Assembly: GCF_003610555.1 (NCBI RefSeq)
Contig: NZ_RAPQ01000010.1
Span: 62,001 to 126,000, forward strand
Direction: 5' to 3'
DNA from: Marinifilum flexuosum
Lineage (GTDB): Bacteria > Bacteroidota > Bacteroidia > Bacteroidales > Marinifilaceae
Length of the DNA: 64,000 nucleotides
Shown here: positions 1 through 9,019 of the stretch, piece after piece
Position numbering within the stretch: the stretch's first letter is position 1
Layout of the letters: the number at the start of each line of letters is the position of its first letter
Translations under genes and position numbers: made by a program
Notes under the pieces: generated by a model
What the model saw: only the letters and a program-made list of their open reading frames with translations
Databases searched by the model: none
What the model was told of the DNA's origin: nothing

Positions 1-1
1 G

Positions 2-1432
2 ATTCCACAGGGCTTACTAAGTTCTTGTACCAGAAAAGTAAAAAAACCAAACTTGCTTTTCATCTTCCCGGATCAATACAGAAAGCAAGCCATGGGATTT
101 ATGAAGCAAGATCCTGTGTTAACACCAAATATCGACAAGCTGGCAAACGATGGTGTTGTATTTAGCAATGCTGTTAGTAACCATCCATTGTGTAGCCCAT
201 ATCGAGGTATGATGCTAACAGGAAAGTATCCATTGTCGAATGGTGTATTGTCGAACTGCCACTCGGGTAGAACAGAATTTGGAAACTTCCTAAAACCAGA
301 TGATGTTTGTTTTTCAGATGTATTGTCGAACAACGGTTACGATGCTGCCTATGTAGGTAAGTGGCACCTTGACGGACCTACTGCAACCAAAAAGGGAGAA
401 GCCAAAGTATGGGATTCCTATTGCAAACCTGGCAAACACCGCCACGGATTTAATTTCTGGTATTCTTATGGTGCTGATGACAACCACTTGACTCCTCACT
501 ATTGGATCAACGATGCAGGTGAAGATCAGGCACAGTACTTTAAGCAATGGTCTCCTGAGCATGAAGCTGAAGTTGTAGAGAAGTACCTGGAAAATGCTGG
601 TGACAAATTTAGAAATGATGACAAGCCATTTGCCATGTTCTGGGCCATCAACCCTCCTCATCATCCTTTTAACCTGGTACCTGAAAAGTACAAGGAGCGT
701 TTCGAAGGCAAAACAGAGAAAGATGTACTGAACCGACCAAACGTACAGTATACGGACAACAGAGAGATGGGAGACAAAGGTTTTGGAGATATGTTCGTTG
801 AAAAACGAATCGATCAATCCATTGATTACTTCTCTATGTGTGAAGGAGTAGACCTACAAATTGGAAAGATTTTGAAAACCTTGAAAGAACAAGGTTTAGA
901 CGAAAATACCATTGTCATCTTTACTTCTGATCACGGAGAAATGCTGGGAAGCCAAGGGATGATGCACAAGAATATTTGGTTTAGCGAAGCCTATGATATT
1001 CCATTCATTATTCGTTGGCCTAAGAAGATTAAACCTGGCACCGATGATTTGTTGATGAGTGTACCTGATGTGATGCCTACCCTACTTGGTTTGATGGGTA
1101 TGTCGGATGATATCCCTTCGGAAGTGGAAGGAAAAGACTACTCAGGAATTTTCAGAAATGAGAAAGTAGATCGTCCGGAAGCGGCCTTGTATTTCTTTGC
1201 CAAACCAGAAGACGATACTGAAAAACGCAGAGGTGTGAAAACACATACCCACACCTATGTGATCGCATATGATAACAAAGGAGAGAAACATCACTTCTTG
1301 TATGATGATGTAAACGATCCATATCAAATGGAAAACATTTATGGAGAGAATACGGAACTGGAACAAGATTTAACCGAAAAGCTTCGTGAAATCTTAATCC
1401 GCACAAACGATCCGTTTGTTTCCTATTTATAA
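2..1432 (+). CDS. Sulfatase, S1 formylglycine type (5' end outside window)
   Basis: Hydrolyses a sulfate ester, probably on a polysaccharide or oligosaccharide. The frame is open from the first bases of the window, and the family N-terminus (KKPNLLFIFPDQ) is read from bases 41 on, so the gene starts upstream of the window. The first possible in-window start is a TTG at 53, which lies inside that motif and is not the real start. The active-site signature CSPYR has its cysteine codon at 191-193; this residue becomes formylglycine. Other sulfatase hallmarks are GKWHLDG and FTSDHGEMLGSQG, the second metal/sulfate-binding segment. The stop codon merges with the left end of a MITE-like inverted repeat. 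No maturase (anSME) is in the window. The sulfate position and glycan cannot be read from the sequence, but the uronate PUL on its right makes a role in sulfated uronic-acid glycans plausible. Confidence 0.93.
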   Translation: MPQGLLSSCTRKVKKPNLLFIFPDQYRKQAMGFMKQDPVLTPNIDKLANDGVVFSNAVSNHPLCSPYRGMMLTGKYPLSNGVLSNCHSGRTEFGNFLKPDDVCFSDVLSNNGYDAAYVGKWHLDGPTATKKGEAKVWDSYCKPGKHRHGFNFWYSYGADDNHLTPHYWINDAGEDQAQYFKQWSPEHEAEVVEKYLENAGDKFRNDDKPFAMFWAINPPHHPFNLVPEKYKERFEGKTEKDVLNRPNVQYTDNREMGDKGFGDMFVEKRIDQSIDYFSMCEGVDLQIGKILKTLKEQGLDENTIVIFTSDHGEMLGSQGMMHKNIWFSEAYDIPFIIRWPKKIKPGTDDLLMSVPDVMPTLLGLMGMSDDIPSEVEGKDYSGIFRNEKVDRPEAALYFFAKPEDDTEKRRGVKTHTHTYVIAYDNKGEKHHFLYDDVNDPYQMENIYGENTELEQDLTEKLREILIRTNDPFVSYL

Positions 1433-1595
1433 TACCAATTATCACACCAAATGCGCCTAATAAATCACATCTTTTCTTCTGTAGCTGTACTAAAAAATAC
1501 AACGTAACCTTGCTATGTCTTAATTTTTTAGTTTTCGCTACAAAAGAAAATCTATTAATTTCTTTTAGGCTCATTTAGTATTATAATTGGAATAA
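1430..1595. repeat. MITE-like imperfect inverted repeat, about 165 bp
   Basis: The left end reads TAATACCAATTAT and the right end ATAATTGGAATAA, which are reverse complements with one mismatch. Similarity continues inward through most of the element (for example AAATGCGCCTAA against TTAGGCTCATTT, and CTAAAAAAT against TTTTTTAG), so the whole segment can fold into one long hairpin. It encodes no protein. This structure is typical of a non-autonomous miniature transposable element. It abuts the sulfatase stop codon. No clear target-site duplication is visible. Confidence 0.7.
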
Positions 1596-1608
1596 GACTT
1601 AGCATATC

Positions 1609-1640
1609 TTGATTCAAAAAAGGGCTGAGTAGTAAATTTG
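1609..1640 (+). promoter_or_regulatory. Candidate Bacteroidota promoter for the DUF1961 gene
   Basis: TAAATTTG at 1633-1640 fits the -7 consensus TAnnTTTG. A TTG at 1609-1611 lies 21 nt upstream, near the expected -33 position. The box overlaps the left arm of the three-way-junction element, so transcripts from here would lack that arm. Confidence 0.45.
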
Positions 1641-1722
1641 CACTTTGCGTAAAAGTGCCATCCAATTGTTTCATTGAAATTATCGCTTCATATTTACTGG
1701 ATGTTTACTACTGGCCCTTTTT
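1617..1722 (+). promoter_or_regulatory. Three-way-junction structured element upstream of the DUF1961 gene
   Basis: Three helices pack with almost no unpaired linkers. P1 pairs 1617-1625 with 714-722 of the same kilobase (1714-1722) and 1629-1636 with 1704-1711. P2 pairs 1640-1646 with 1652-1658. P3 pairs 1659-1664 with 1698-1703. P1 closes with GGCCC followed by five T, 15 nt before the ATG at 1738, which looks terminator-like. It could be a cis-regulatory RNA on read-through transcripts from the sulfatase, or a second short inverted-repeat element. No known riboswitch class was recognised. Confidence 0.4.
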
Positions 1723-1737
1723 CTAAACTTTAAAGTA

Positions 1738-2589
1738 ATGAACAAAATTCATCTATATCTTCTCACCATAGTTCTCACTTTTCTTACGCTTCAAGTAGTG
1801 GCTCAAGAATCTCTGGAGAAGGGAAAAGAGAAGAAATTGGTATACGAATGTGACTTCAATCAAAAATCATCACTGGAGGATTGGGTGATGGAAGGCCCGG
1901 GAATTGCCAAAATCAATAAAGGTCGTCTGGAGCTTTATTCCCGTTATCACAAAAAAGTGAATCGGAAGATGAAAAAGGGTGATATTGTTTTTGAAGAAGG
2001 CACGGACAAATGGTATCAGAACTACGTAGATGGCCTTGCTTTAAAAACAGAACCGCACATGTATCCTTCCTACAAATTAGGCAATACCTTTAGAGGTGGA
2101 CACCTGGTTTACTGGAACAAAACCATTACTCCTGAAAACTACGTGATCGAATTCGATTTTCAGAGTCCAATTCCCTACCCATTGCACATGATCATGTTTT
2201 CAGCAACAGGTACAAAAGGGGAAAATGTATTCCATCCTTCCCTAAAGAAGCGCTGTGGTGTAGCCGCTCAGTATACAAAGGGTGACATTTACAATTACCG
2301 AATTTCCTTTTTGGCTCCCAAACGCGCTACTGCCAATATGCGCAAATGTCCCGGCAGAAGATTGGTAACAAAAGGACCGGATCTAACGCTTAAAAACCTT
2401 ACCGGAAAACATCACATAAAGGTTATTAAATGGAAAGACCAGATTGAATTCAGGATAGATGGTCAATTGGTTTTCCAGTATCATGATAAAGAATCGGATG
2501 CTGCCCTGGGAGCTGGTCAAACAGCTATTCGATTGATGGTTCCTGCAAGAGGCTACTACGACAACTACCAAATCTTTGAACTAAAATAG
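1738..2589 (+). CDS. Secreted DUF1961 family protein
   Basis: A 283-residue protein with a signal peptide (residues 1 to about 22, ending VVAQ) and then a single domain resembling DUF1961. That family has a concanavalin-like beta-sandwich and occurs in polysaccharide utilisation loci. Visible family-like stretches are YECDFNQKSSLEDWVMEG near the N-terminus, the HLVYWNK segment, and a C-terminal IKWKDQIEFRIDGQLVFQYHD typical of sandwich folds that bind or cleave sugars. It follows the sulfatase in the same orientation and is closed by a strong terminator. A role as a glycan hydrolase, lyase or binding protein is inference from fold and context; I see no assignable catalytic residues. The family call is from memory of the conserved pattern. 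Confidence 0.75.
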   Translation: MNKIHLYLLTIVLTFLTLQVVAQESLEKGKEKKLVYECDFNQKSSLEDWVMEGPGIAKINKGRLELYSRYHKKVNRKMKKGDIVFEEGTDKWYQNYVDGLALKTEPHMYPSYKLGNTFRGGHLVYWNKTITPENYVIEFDFQSPIPYPLHMIMFSATGTKGENVFHPSLKKRCGVAAQYTKGDIYNYRISFLAPKRATANMRKCPGRRLVTKGPDLTLKNLTGKHHIKVIKWKDQIEFRIDGQLVFQYHDKESDAALGAGQTAIRLMVPARGYYDNYQIFELK

Positions 2590-2611
2590 AAATTTAGCAC
2601 ATAAGTACCTT

Positions 2612-2644
2612 CCCCTTTTCCCTTACGGCAAAGGGGATTTTTTT
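2612..2644 (+). terminator. Rho-independent terminator after the DUF1961 gene
   Basis: The stem CCCCTTT (2612-2618) pairs with AAAGGGG (2630-2636) and is followed by a run of T to 2644. Confidence 0.85.
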
Positions 2645-2835
2645 GCACTCATACCTTGTATCACTTTTTAAAAAGAAAAGTGCATAAGTAAACTATGGCT
2701 CTGTATGATTTATAGTGGGTAAATATTATGAGTGACTAAAGTATTTGGAATACTTGCAGTACTTAAAGTGAAAATGTTAGAGATAAAAAGAGATCGTGAA
2801 GTAATCTACAATAAACTGCTCAATTCGAGCGGGCT

Positions 2836-3022
2836 TTGCGGGCATTGGAAGGTCAAGCTGATTAGACGCAGAAAACATTTAGAGAGAAGGGGAAGCTTCG
2901 AAGAATTGAGAAGATCACCCTGCCGAACTTAATGTTTTCAAGTATAAGTAGTTTGAGCTTACACGCCCTAGATCTTTTGCTTCTTTTCCAGCAATGGGAA
3001 AAGAAGAGCCTTGCGGCTTGAG
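2836..3022 (-). repeat. Dispersed intergenic repeat, family 1, copy A
   Basis: The reverse complement aligns over about 190 bp with 48659-48850. Shared blocks include AAGCCGC..GGCTCTT, a TTTTCCATT..GAAAAAGAA hairpin, ATCTAGGGCG, ACTTGAAAAC, GGGTGATCTT-like and CCTTCCAATGCCC. It contains several short hairpins. A 66-codon ORF across it (2732-2932) has no recognisable domain and is best read as chance. The rest of the 2645-3370 gap shows nothing else I can assign. Confidence 0.7.
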
Positions 3023-3370
3023 CAAATAAAAATAAGCAATCATAAGCTATATGATAGAATACCTAATCTAATTAGAACTTATTTGTAGAAATGATAAAGT
3101 TTTCTAGAATTCAATTACCCAACGTATTCTATATAGCACCTAAACTATTAATCGTTTCTGATTTCAGGAAAACAAAAAAACTACTATTCCTACCACTTCT
3201 AATAAAAGAGTTACAGTATCCTTGCTAATTGAGCCTGAAAAAGCTTCCATTCTATCCCAAATCCCATTTTTGGCACTTCCCAGCACTCTAAATCCACCTG
3301 AAACACATTCTATTTCCATTTATTCGTGCTAAGCTAATTTTCAAAATATTAATTCAGGAAAAATTAAAGT

Positions 3371-5707
3371 ATGCGTTCAAGCCTCCTATTCCTTTTTTTC
3401 GTTTGTCTGTTCTCTGCAAATATGCAAGCTCAGGACCTAAGCATTAAAGGACAAGTTTTCGATACAAAACTAAATCAATCCTTACCTTTTACACAGGTTG
3501 CCATTTCCAATATTAATTCGGAGAGTGGCATGAGTGGAACCCTCACCGATGACGAGGGAAGCTTTTCCATTACCGTACAACAGAACAGTACCTATAAAAT
3601 CATTATCCAATATCTGGGATATGAGACCTACGAGAAGCTCCTGAATGTAACAACTGAAAGCATAGACCTGGGTGTTATTCCTCTCTCCCCATCGGCTCAC
3701 AACCTACAGGAAGTATTTGTAACCGCCGAGAAAAAGTCAATCGGTAAGGAAAATGGAAATTGGGTGTTGTATCCCGATAAATTACCTGAAGGGGGAACCA
3801 ACTCTGCCATTGAATTGCTAAGTTCCATTCCATCTGTTTCGGTTGATATGGAAGAGGCTGTCAGTATTCGAGGACGACAAGCCAGCATCTTAATCGATGG
3901 TGTCAGAATTGACGATCAATCGGAATTAGATCAGATCTCTCCCTCCTCTATTGCTAAGATTGAGGTGATTCAGAACCCCTCGGCAAAATACGATGCCGAT
4001 GGAAGTGTAATTAACATTCAGCTCAAATCGCCCATACAATCACGCTCTTCAAGTAAATTCAGAGCTTCAGTTGATCACTTTGGAAATCACCAGGAGAACT
4101 TCTCAACCAACAAAAAACACAATAACTGGGGCGGATTCTTTCAGGCCAACTCCAACATCAACGAATTCAATACTACCATCAACCAGTTGCGCCAAAATCT
4201 TTTGCCAGGAAACTCTCCTTATATCAGGCAAACCAGAGACCAATGGCAAAAAAGCAACAGCCAACAAGCCAGAACCGGGATCAACTACCGACCATCGGAA
4301 AAACACCTTTTTAAAATAGATGGGCTGTGGCAAAACAACCTGGTAGATCCTGAAATCAACATCTTTAAAGAGCTATTAAATGAAGAACAAATTCTGACCA
4401 AATACACCGAACAAGAGCAAGTATTTGAGAAGGATAAATTTACCCAGCAGTATCGTGCACAATACATCGGCAAATGGGACAAACAGACTTTAAAAGTAAG
4501 TAGCAGCTATCGCAAACAAAAACAGTATGAAGACAGGCTGATGAGCAGCTTGAATTTTGATCCTGAAGGGAAGCCGATCAATACCTTTCCGGCAGAGAAA
4601 AAAGATGATATTAATTTATCGGTTGAAAAGTTTCAAGGCAAGCTGGACTACGAAAGAGAATTGAATGAGAATATGAAACTGGAAGGAGGAGCTGATTGGA
4701 GCCTGGAAAAGCAAACACAGAACTCTATTCAGGAAAAGTACAATCACAGCGAGCAGGATTGGATCATGGTTCCTTCTAAAACATTCAATTACCAATACGA
4801 AAACAGCAGTTCTGCCCTTTACGGGATTATTGATTTTAAAACCGACAAATGGTTCGTTACAGCCGGATCGAGATTACGATATGTTGACAGGTCGACCAAC
4901 AATGCTCAAAATGAAATTGTGAATCAACAACACAACTCTTACCTGAGCCTTTTACCAACCTTTCATGCAGGCAGAAATTGGGAACATAGCGATATAAGTA
5001 TCTCTTACAAGAAAAGCCAAAAACTACCACGTTCAGGCCAGTTGAACTCTTATAAAAACGATGCCAACCCACTGAATATCTATTTTGGCAATCCTGATCT
5101 AAAGCCAGAAAAAGAACATTCTGTTTCCGTGGATTATGCTTTGCACAAAGAGAAGTTTCAAGTGGGAATTGCCATCTTTCACCGCTTTGTCGAAGATGTA
5201 ATCATGCAAGAATACTATACCAGTGGCGATACCCTTTTTAGAACTTTCGACAATTTGGCCAAGCAGTATGTGATCGGTAATGAGTATACTTTTAACTACC
5301 TGCCTGCCAAATGGTGCAGAATAAACGGAAGTGGCACCATCTTCCATCAAAAGTTCTCAGGAAAAGGCATTTCTCTGCCAAAAAAACACTTGTGGAGCTA
5401 CAGCTACAAGCTTACCGGACAATTTAAATTGCCCCGAAGAATAAACATGCATGTGAACTACACCTACAATTCCAAAACCTTACAAGCAAACGGACTGAAA
5501 GGAGAACTTTATAATCTGGACATGGCATTTAGTCGCGACTTCTTCAAAAAGAAACTAAAGATATCGGTAAAAGGAGTGAATTTACTTGATAGCAAAAAGC
5601 AATGGAACGAAGCAGAAAACATACAGTTTGTTTCACGAAGTTCAAGGTATATGGATACCAGAAGACTTATTGTAGGCTTGGTGTACAAATGGCATCATTC
5701 CAATTGA
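3371..5707 (+). CDS. Outer-membrane beta-barrel protein, TonB-receptor related
   Basis: A 778-residue outer-membrane protein. Residues 1-20 are a signal peptide (ends NMQAQ). Residues about 24-110 form a carboxypeptidase-regulatory-like beta domain with the usual FVTAEKK linker at its end. A plug-like segment follows (about 135-215, with VSIRGRQASILIDGVR and IEVIQNPSAKYDADG). The remainder is a beta-barrel of the 'outer membrane beta-barrel family 3' type seen in Bacteroidota, ending in aromatic VGLVYKW. It is shorter than a SusC protein and has no SusD partner, so it is probably a TonB-linked transporter or surface barrel of unknown substrate rather than a PUL importer. It stands alone, convergent with the sensor gene on its right. 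Confidence 0.85.
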   Translation: MRSSLLFLFFVCLFSANMQAQDLSIKGQVFDTKLNQSLPFTQVAISNINSESGMSGTLTDDEGSFSITVQQNSTYKIIIQYLGYETYEKLLNVTTESIDLGVIPLSPSAHNLQEVFVTAEKKSIGKENGNWVLYPDKLPEGGTNSAIELLSSIPSVSVDMEEAVSIRGRQASILIDGVRIDDQSELDQISPSSIAKIEVIQNPSAKYDADGSVINIQLKSPIQSRSSSKFRASVDHFGNHQENFSTNKKHNNWGGFFQANSNINEFNTTINQLRQNLLPGNSPYIRQTRDQWQKSNSQQARTGINYRPSEKHLFKIDGLWQNNLVDPEINIFKELLNEEQILTKYTEQEQVFEKDKFTQQYRAQYIGKWDKQTLKVSSSYRKQKQYEDRLMSSLNFDPEGKPINTFPAEKKDDINLSVEKFQGKLDYERELNENMKLEGGADWSLEKQTQNSIQEKYNHSEQDWIMVPSKTFNYQYENSSSALYGIIDFKTDKWFVTAGSRLRYVDRSTNNAQNEIVNQQHNSYLSLLPTFHAGRNWEHSDISISYKKSQKLPRSGQLNSYKNDANPLNIYFGNPDLKPEKEHSVSVDYALHKEKFQVGIAIFHRFVEDVIMQEYYTSGDTLFRTFDNLAKQYVIGNEYTFNYLPAKWCRINGSGTIFHQKFSGKGISLPKKHLWSYSYKLTGQFKLPRRINMHVNYTYNSKTLQANGLKGELYNLDMAFSRDFFKKKLKISVKGVNLLDSKKQWNEAENIQFVSRSSRYMDTRRLIVGLVYKWHHSN

Positions 5708-5957
5708 TTGCAACAACTAAACTACACAGACAAACATAGACTTTACAAAACAATAAGCCAATCAGCCTTGGGGTAGGCTTAGAGTTTTTTCAGTGTTTGC
5801 ATTATTATTAGGTCATCGTAAGCATAGTTACTGAGACATTAGAAGCATAGTTGTAATGACTCAGTAATACTAGAATTAATTCTATTCAGGAGTCTGAAAT
5901 ATCATTCCGGACTCCCTCTTCCAGTTTTATGGAGATATTTAAAATATACCAGACAAG
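5708..5957. other. Convergent intergenic spacer with hairpins
   Basis: This 250-bp gap separates two converging genes. It holds TTACTGAG paired with CTCAGTAA (5825-5868), the palindrome AGAATTAATTCT (5872-5883), and GGAGTC paired with GACTCC near 5890-5915. The last may act as a weak terminator, although no strong T-run follows. No gene is visible. Confidence 0.4.
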
Positions 5958-8816
5958 CTACTTCTCCTGCTTTTCAAGGTATTCACTAGGAGTTAAATCG
6001 GTGAACTTCTTAAAAATCCTGTAAAAGGAAGTTTTCGAGTTGAAACCACAATCTTCGGCAATTGCCAGCAGAGTGTAATCCTTATTCTGGGGATCCTGTA
6101 AACGGCTCTTTACCTCATTTACCCGATAAGTATTAATAAAATCGTTAAAACTGATTTGTAAACCATCACGCAGGGTATTTGAAAGCTGTACTTCACTCCA
6201 GGAAAGCTGAATGGCCAATTGTGACTTGGTCAATCGTTTATCGAGATAAGGCTTTTCTTCCTCCATAAATTGATTAAGTATCTTAATACTTTCCTCCCAC
6301 TCCTTCTTTTTACTTGCTGGAGCTGCCTTTTTTGTAACCACCTTAGCTTTTATGGATTTTCTTTCTTCTTTCTTCCTACGATTTGCATACACTAAAGCTC
6401 CTGCCGATAAAACGGATGCAAGCACTAAGAGATAAAGCAACCATGAATATTGTTTCCAGTTCCTGTTCACAACAATCATTAAGACTGCAGGAGTTGAGCT
6501 CCAATTCATATGATTGTTGGACACCAATACTTCAAGCTGATGTTCACCAATAGCCAGTTCAGGAATTACAATTTTGTGTTCTCCCAAAGGCAAAAGTGTC
6601 CAAGTGGTATCTAATGAGGAAATACGATAGCGAATTCTGTTTTTTTCAGGTTCCCAATAAGACATGGAAGCTACCGTAACACTTAAGTTCTGATCGGTAT
6701 GATACAATTCAACTTTCTGCTGCAACACATCTCCTGATTCCCCTGAATTTGAATAAGAGACAAACTCAGCCTCCGGAATGAAGGAATTCATTTTAAAGTG
6801 TGAAGGATAGAAAGAGTTTAATCCATTATTTCCTCCGAAATACATTTGTCCACTAGTATCAATGCAAGCCACTTTGTATTCAAAAATATTCCCTTGTAAG
6901 CCATCTTCCTGATAAAAATTGGCAAACTGCTTTTTCTCCACATCAAAGCAGCTTAATCCTTTATTGGTGCCAAGCCACAAACGGTTCTTTTCATCCTCCA
7001 ATATACTCAACACTACGTTTCCGGGTAGTCCGTCCTTCTCATCAAAGCTGGTAAAGGTGTCTTCTTTTTCGTTGTAGAGGTTGAGTCCATTGCTGGTAGC
7101 AATCCACAAGCTTCCTTTGCTGTCTTCAAAAATATCGTACACCCTGTTGCTCGACAAACTTCCTTTTTGATTTGATGCTCTATAGCTCTGAAACCTGCTC
7201 TCTCCTCTTTTTAATCGACAGAGACCTCCCATATGGCATGACACCCAGATGTCACCATTGGTCACTTGCGAGATCACTTTTACATTTTGATTTGTCAGAT
7301 CATTTTTCTCCTTGTTCAGAAGTTCTACGTTTCCCTTTTGGGGATTCCATTTCCAGATTCCCTTATCCAGTTCGGAAAACCAGTAGTTCCCTTCATCATC
7401 TTCCAGGATCTCAAATACACTCTTCTGGAAAATCAGTTTTCCCTTTGCCGTAAAGTTTTCAAATACCTTACTCCTTGCGTTGTATTTTAACACTCCTGCA
7501 TCGGTACCAAAGAACACCTGCCCTTTGCCATCTACATAAGCCGTTCTAACCGTCTTATGTTTTTTCTTCCTCTTGGTAGCTTCGCTTACTTTGGCTGTCT
7601 TAAACTCTTTTTTAAGCGGATCAAAGTGGCTTATGCCATCCCTCATCATGCCAACCCAAACATTACCCAATTTATCTGAAACTACTGTACGTAAGGTATT
7701 GTCGGGTAAGGAATATTTATTTTTTGGAATATTCTGATACAATTCGAAAGGCAGGTTGTTAGGAGAAAAGTGATTGATTCCCTGCATGGTTCCCACCCAA
7801 AAACTTCCAGATTTCTCACTCATAACTGCTAGAATGTTATTGCTTGAGATACTCTCTTTCAACAGGGGGTGATGCTGGTAATTGTAGAATCTTTCTTCCT
7901 TACGATCAAAAAAATTCAATCCCTTTTTGGTTCCTATCCAAAGGTTTCCTTTTTCATCATTATTAATGGCAGTGATGTAGTTGTCAGACAAGCAATACTT
8001 ATTTCCTTCCGAATGACGATAAGTAACAAAACTCTCATCTTCGTCCTGAAACAGGTTCAAACCTCCCGCTGTAGCAATCCACATGTTGCCTTCTCTATCC
8101 TTAAACAAATCCTCTACATAGTTAGAAATCAGCTCCCCCTCTTTTCTTTTTCTGGATCGACGAAAGTGCTGTTTCTTTTTCTTCTTTATATCTAAAACCG
8201 TAATTCCATTTCCTGCCGTACCAATCCACAGGTGCCCATTCTTATCGAAACACAACTCATTAATTAAGCGCTCTCCTTTCGAGTAACTTACAGTTTCACT
8301 ATTAAAGGGAAAGTGCTTATATTGTTCAAACTGATCTTGTTCTCTATTGAATTTAAACAATCCATTACGTGTACCAGCCCATATTTCATCGCTTCCTGAA
8401 ACGGCCAAATCATTCACATAAAGGCTTTGTGCTTTATTAACTTTATAGGGCATCAGATAGTATTTCATCTTCCCCGTTTCCCGGTTCAGAAAAACCACCC
8501 CAATTTGAGTAGCCATCCAAATATTCTGATCCTTATCCTCTATGAGAGCATTGATTCTTTGATCGGCAATTCTGGCAAAAGGAACCTGAGGTAAGGGGTA
8601 ATTGACAATTTGATAACCATCGCAACGATTCAAGCCTTCTTTGGTTCCCAGCCATATCAATCCTTTTGAATCTTGCAGTATGGAGTACACAACGTTCGAA
8701 TGCAAACCATCAGAAGTGGTAAACTTTTGAAAACGAATCTCCTTACCCTTTGCATTTGTATGCATAAACAGCAAACAAGCAAAAACCAAAGCCAATATGT
8801 ACTTTATCAATGTCAT
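5958..8816 (-). CDS. Membrane sensor with beta-propeller and AraC domain, no kinase
   Basis: A 952-residue protein. A signal peptide (to about residue 22) is followed by two seven-bladed two-component-regulator propeller blocks (repeated GNLWIGT/GSLWIAT motifs, about 30-690) and a Y_Y_Y domain (about 690-775, with YRISSLDTTWTLLPLGEH). One transmembrane helix follows (about 785-810, YSWLLYLLVLASVLSAGALV), then a basic linker and an AraC-type helix-turn-helix domain (about 855-950, AIAEDCGFNSKTSFYRIFKK). This is the HTCS layout without the histidine kinase, ATPase and receiver domains. It would sense a glycan in the periplasm and act on DNA while anchored in the inner membrane. It is probably a PUL regulator for the adjacent GH88/SusCD operon or the sulfatase region; the target is inferred from position. 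The C-terminus is complete. Confidence 0.88.
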   Translation of the reverse strand: MTLIKYILALVFACLLFMHTNAKGKEIRFQKFTTSDGLHSNVVYSILQDSKGLIWLGTKEGLNRCDGYQIVNYPLPQVPFARIADQRINALIEDKDQNIWMATQIGVVFLNRETGKMKYYLMPYKVNKAQSLYVNDLAVSGSDEIWAGTRNGLFKFNREQDQFEQYKHFPFNSETVSYSKGERLINELCFDKNGHLWIGTAGNGITVLDIKKKKKQHFRRSRKRKEGELISNYVEDLFKDREGNMWIATAGGLNLFQDEDESFVTYRHSEGNKYCLSDNYITAINNDEKGNLWIGTKKGLNFFDRKEERFYNYQHHPLLKESISSNNILAVMSEKSGSFWVGTMQGINHFSPNNLPFELYQNIPKNKYSLPDNTLRTVVSDKLGNVWVGMMRDGISHFDPLKKEFKTAKVSEATKRKKKHKTVRTAYVDGKGQVFFGTDAGVLKYNARSKVFENFTAKGKLIFQKSVFEILEDDEGNYWFSELDKGIWKWNPQKGNVELLNKEKNDLTNQNVKVISQVTNGDIWVSCHMGGLCRLKRGESRFQSYRASNQKGSLSSNRVYDIFEDSKGSLWIATSNGLNLYNEKEDTFTSFDEKDGLPGNVVLSILEDEKNRLWLGTNKGLSCFDVEKKQFANFYQEDGLQGNIFEYKVACIDTSGQMYFGGNNGLNSFYPSHFKMNSFIPEAEFVSYSNSGESGDVLQQKVELYHTDQNLSVTVASMSYWEPEKNRIRYRISSLDTTWTLLPLGEHKIVIPELAIGEHQLEVLVSNNHMNWSSTPAVLMIVVNRNWKQYSWLLYLLVLASVLSAGALVYANRRKKEERKSIKAKVVTKKAAPASKKKEWEESIKILNQFMEEEKPYLDKRLTKSQLAIQLSWSEVQLSNTLRDGLQISFNDFINTYRVNEVKSRLQDPQNKDYTLLAIAEDCGFNSKTSFYRIFKKFTDLTPSEYLEKQEK

Positions 8817-8899
8817 TCCTCTATTTAAACGATTACTATATTTAAGAACAGCCTAAAAATAATATTTCAATCTCTGACAAAGAATCAAAACCATTATTA

Positions 8900-8944
8900 T
8901 TATAAAAAAAAAGCTCTCTAAAGTAAAATACCTAAGAGAGCTTT
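8900..8944 (-). terminator. Rho-independent terminator after the GH88 operon
   Basis: Read on the minus strand, AAAGCTCTCT (8944-8935) pairs with AGAGAGCTTT (8919-8910) and is followed by a run of T. It closes the operon that ends with the GH88 gene. Confidence 0.85.
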
Positions 8945-9019
8945 GTACCAAATGAATGTATTCAACCTGAAGGTGTCACACATTTATTTCATAATAATTT
9001 CATATTTGTACCATCGTAC

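Noticed and set aside
2732-2932. 66-codon plus-strand ORF
   Set aside because: It overlaps the dispersed noncoding repeat, has no domain or signal, and its sequence follows the repeat rather than a protein pattern.
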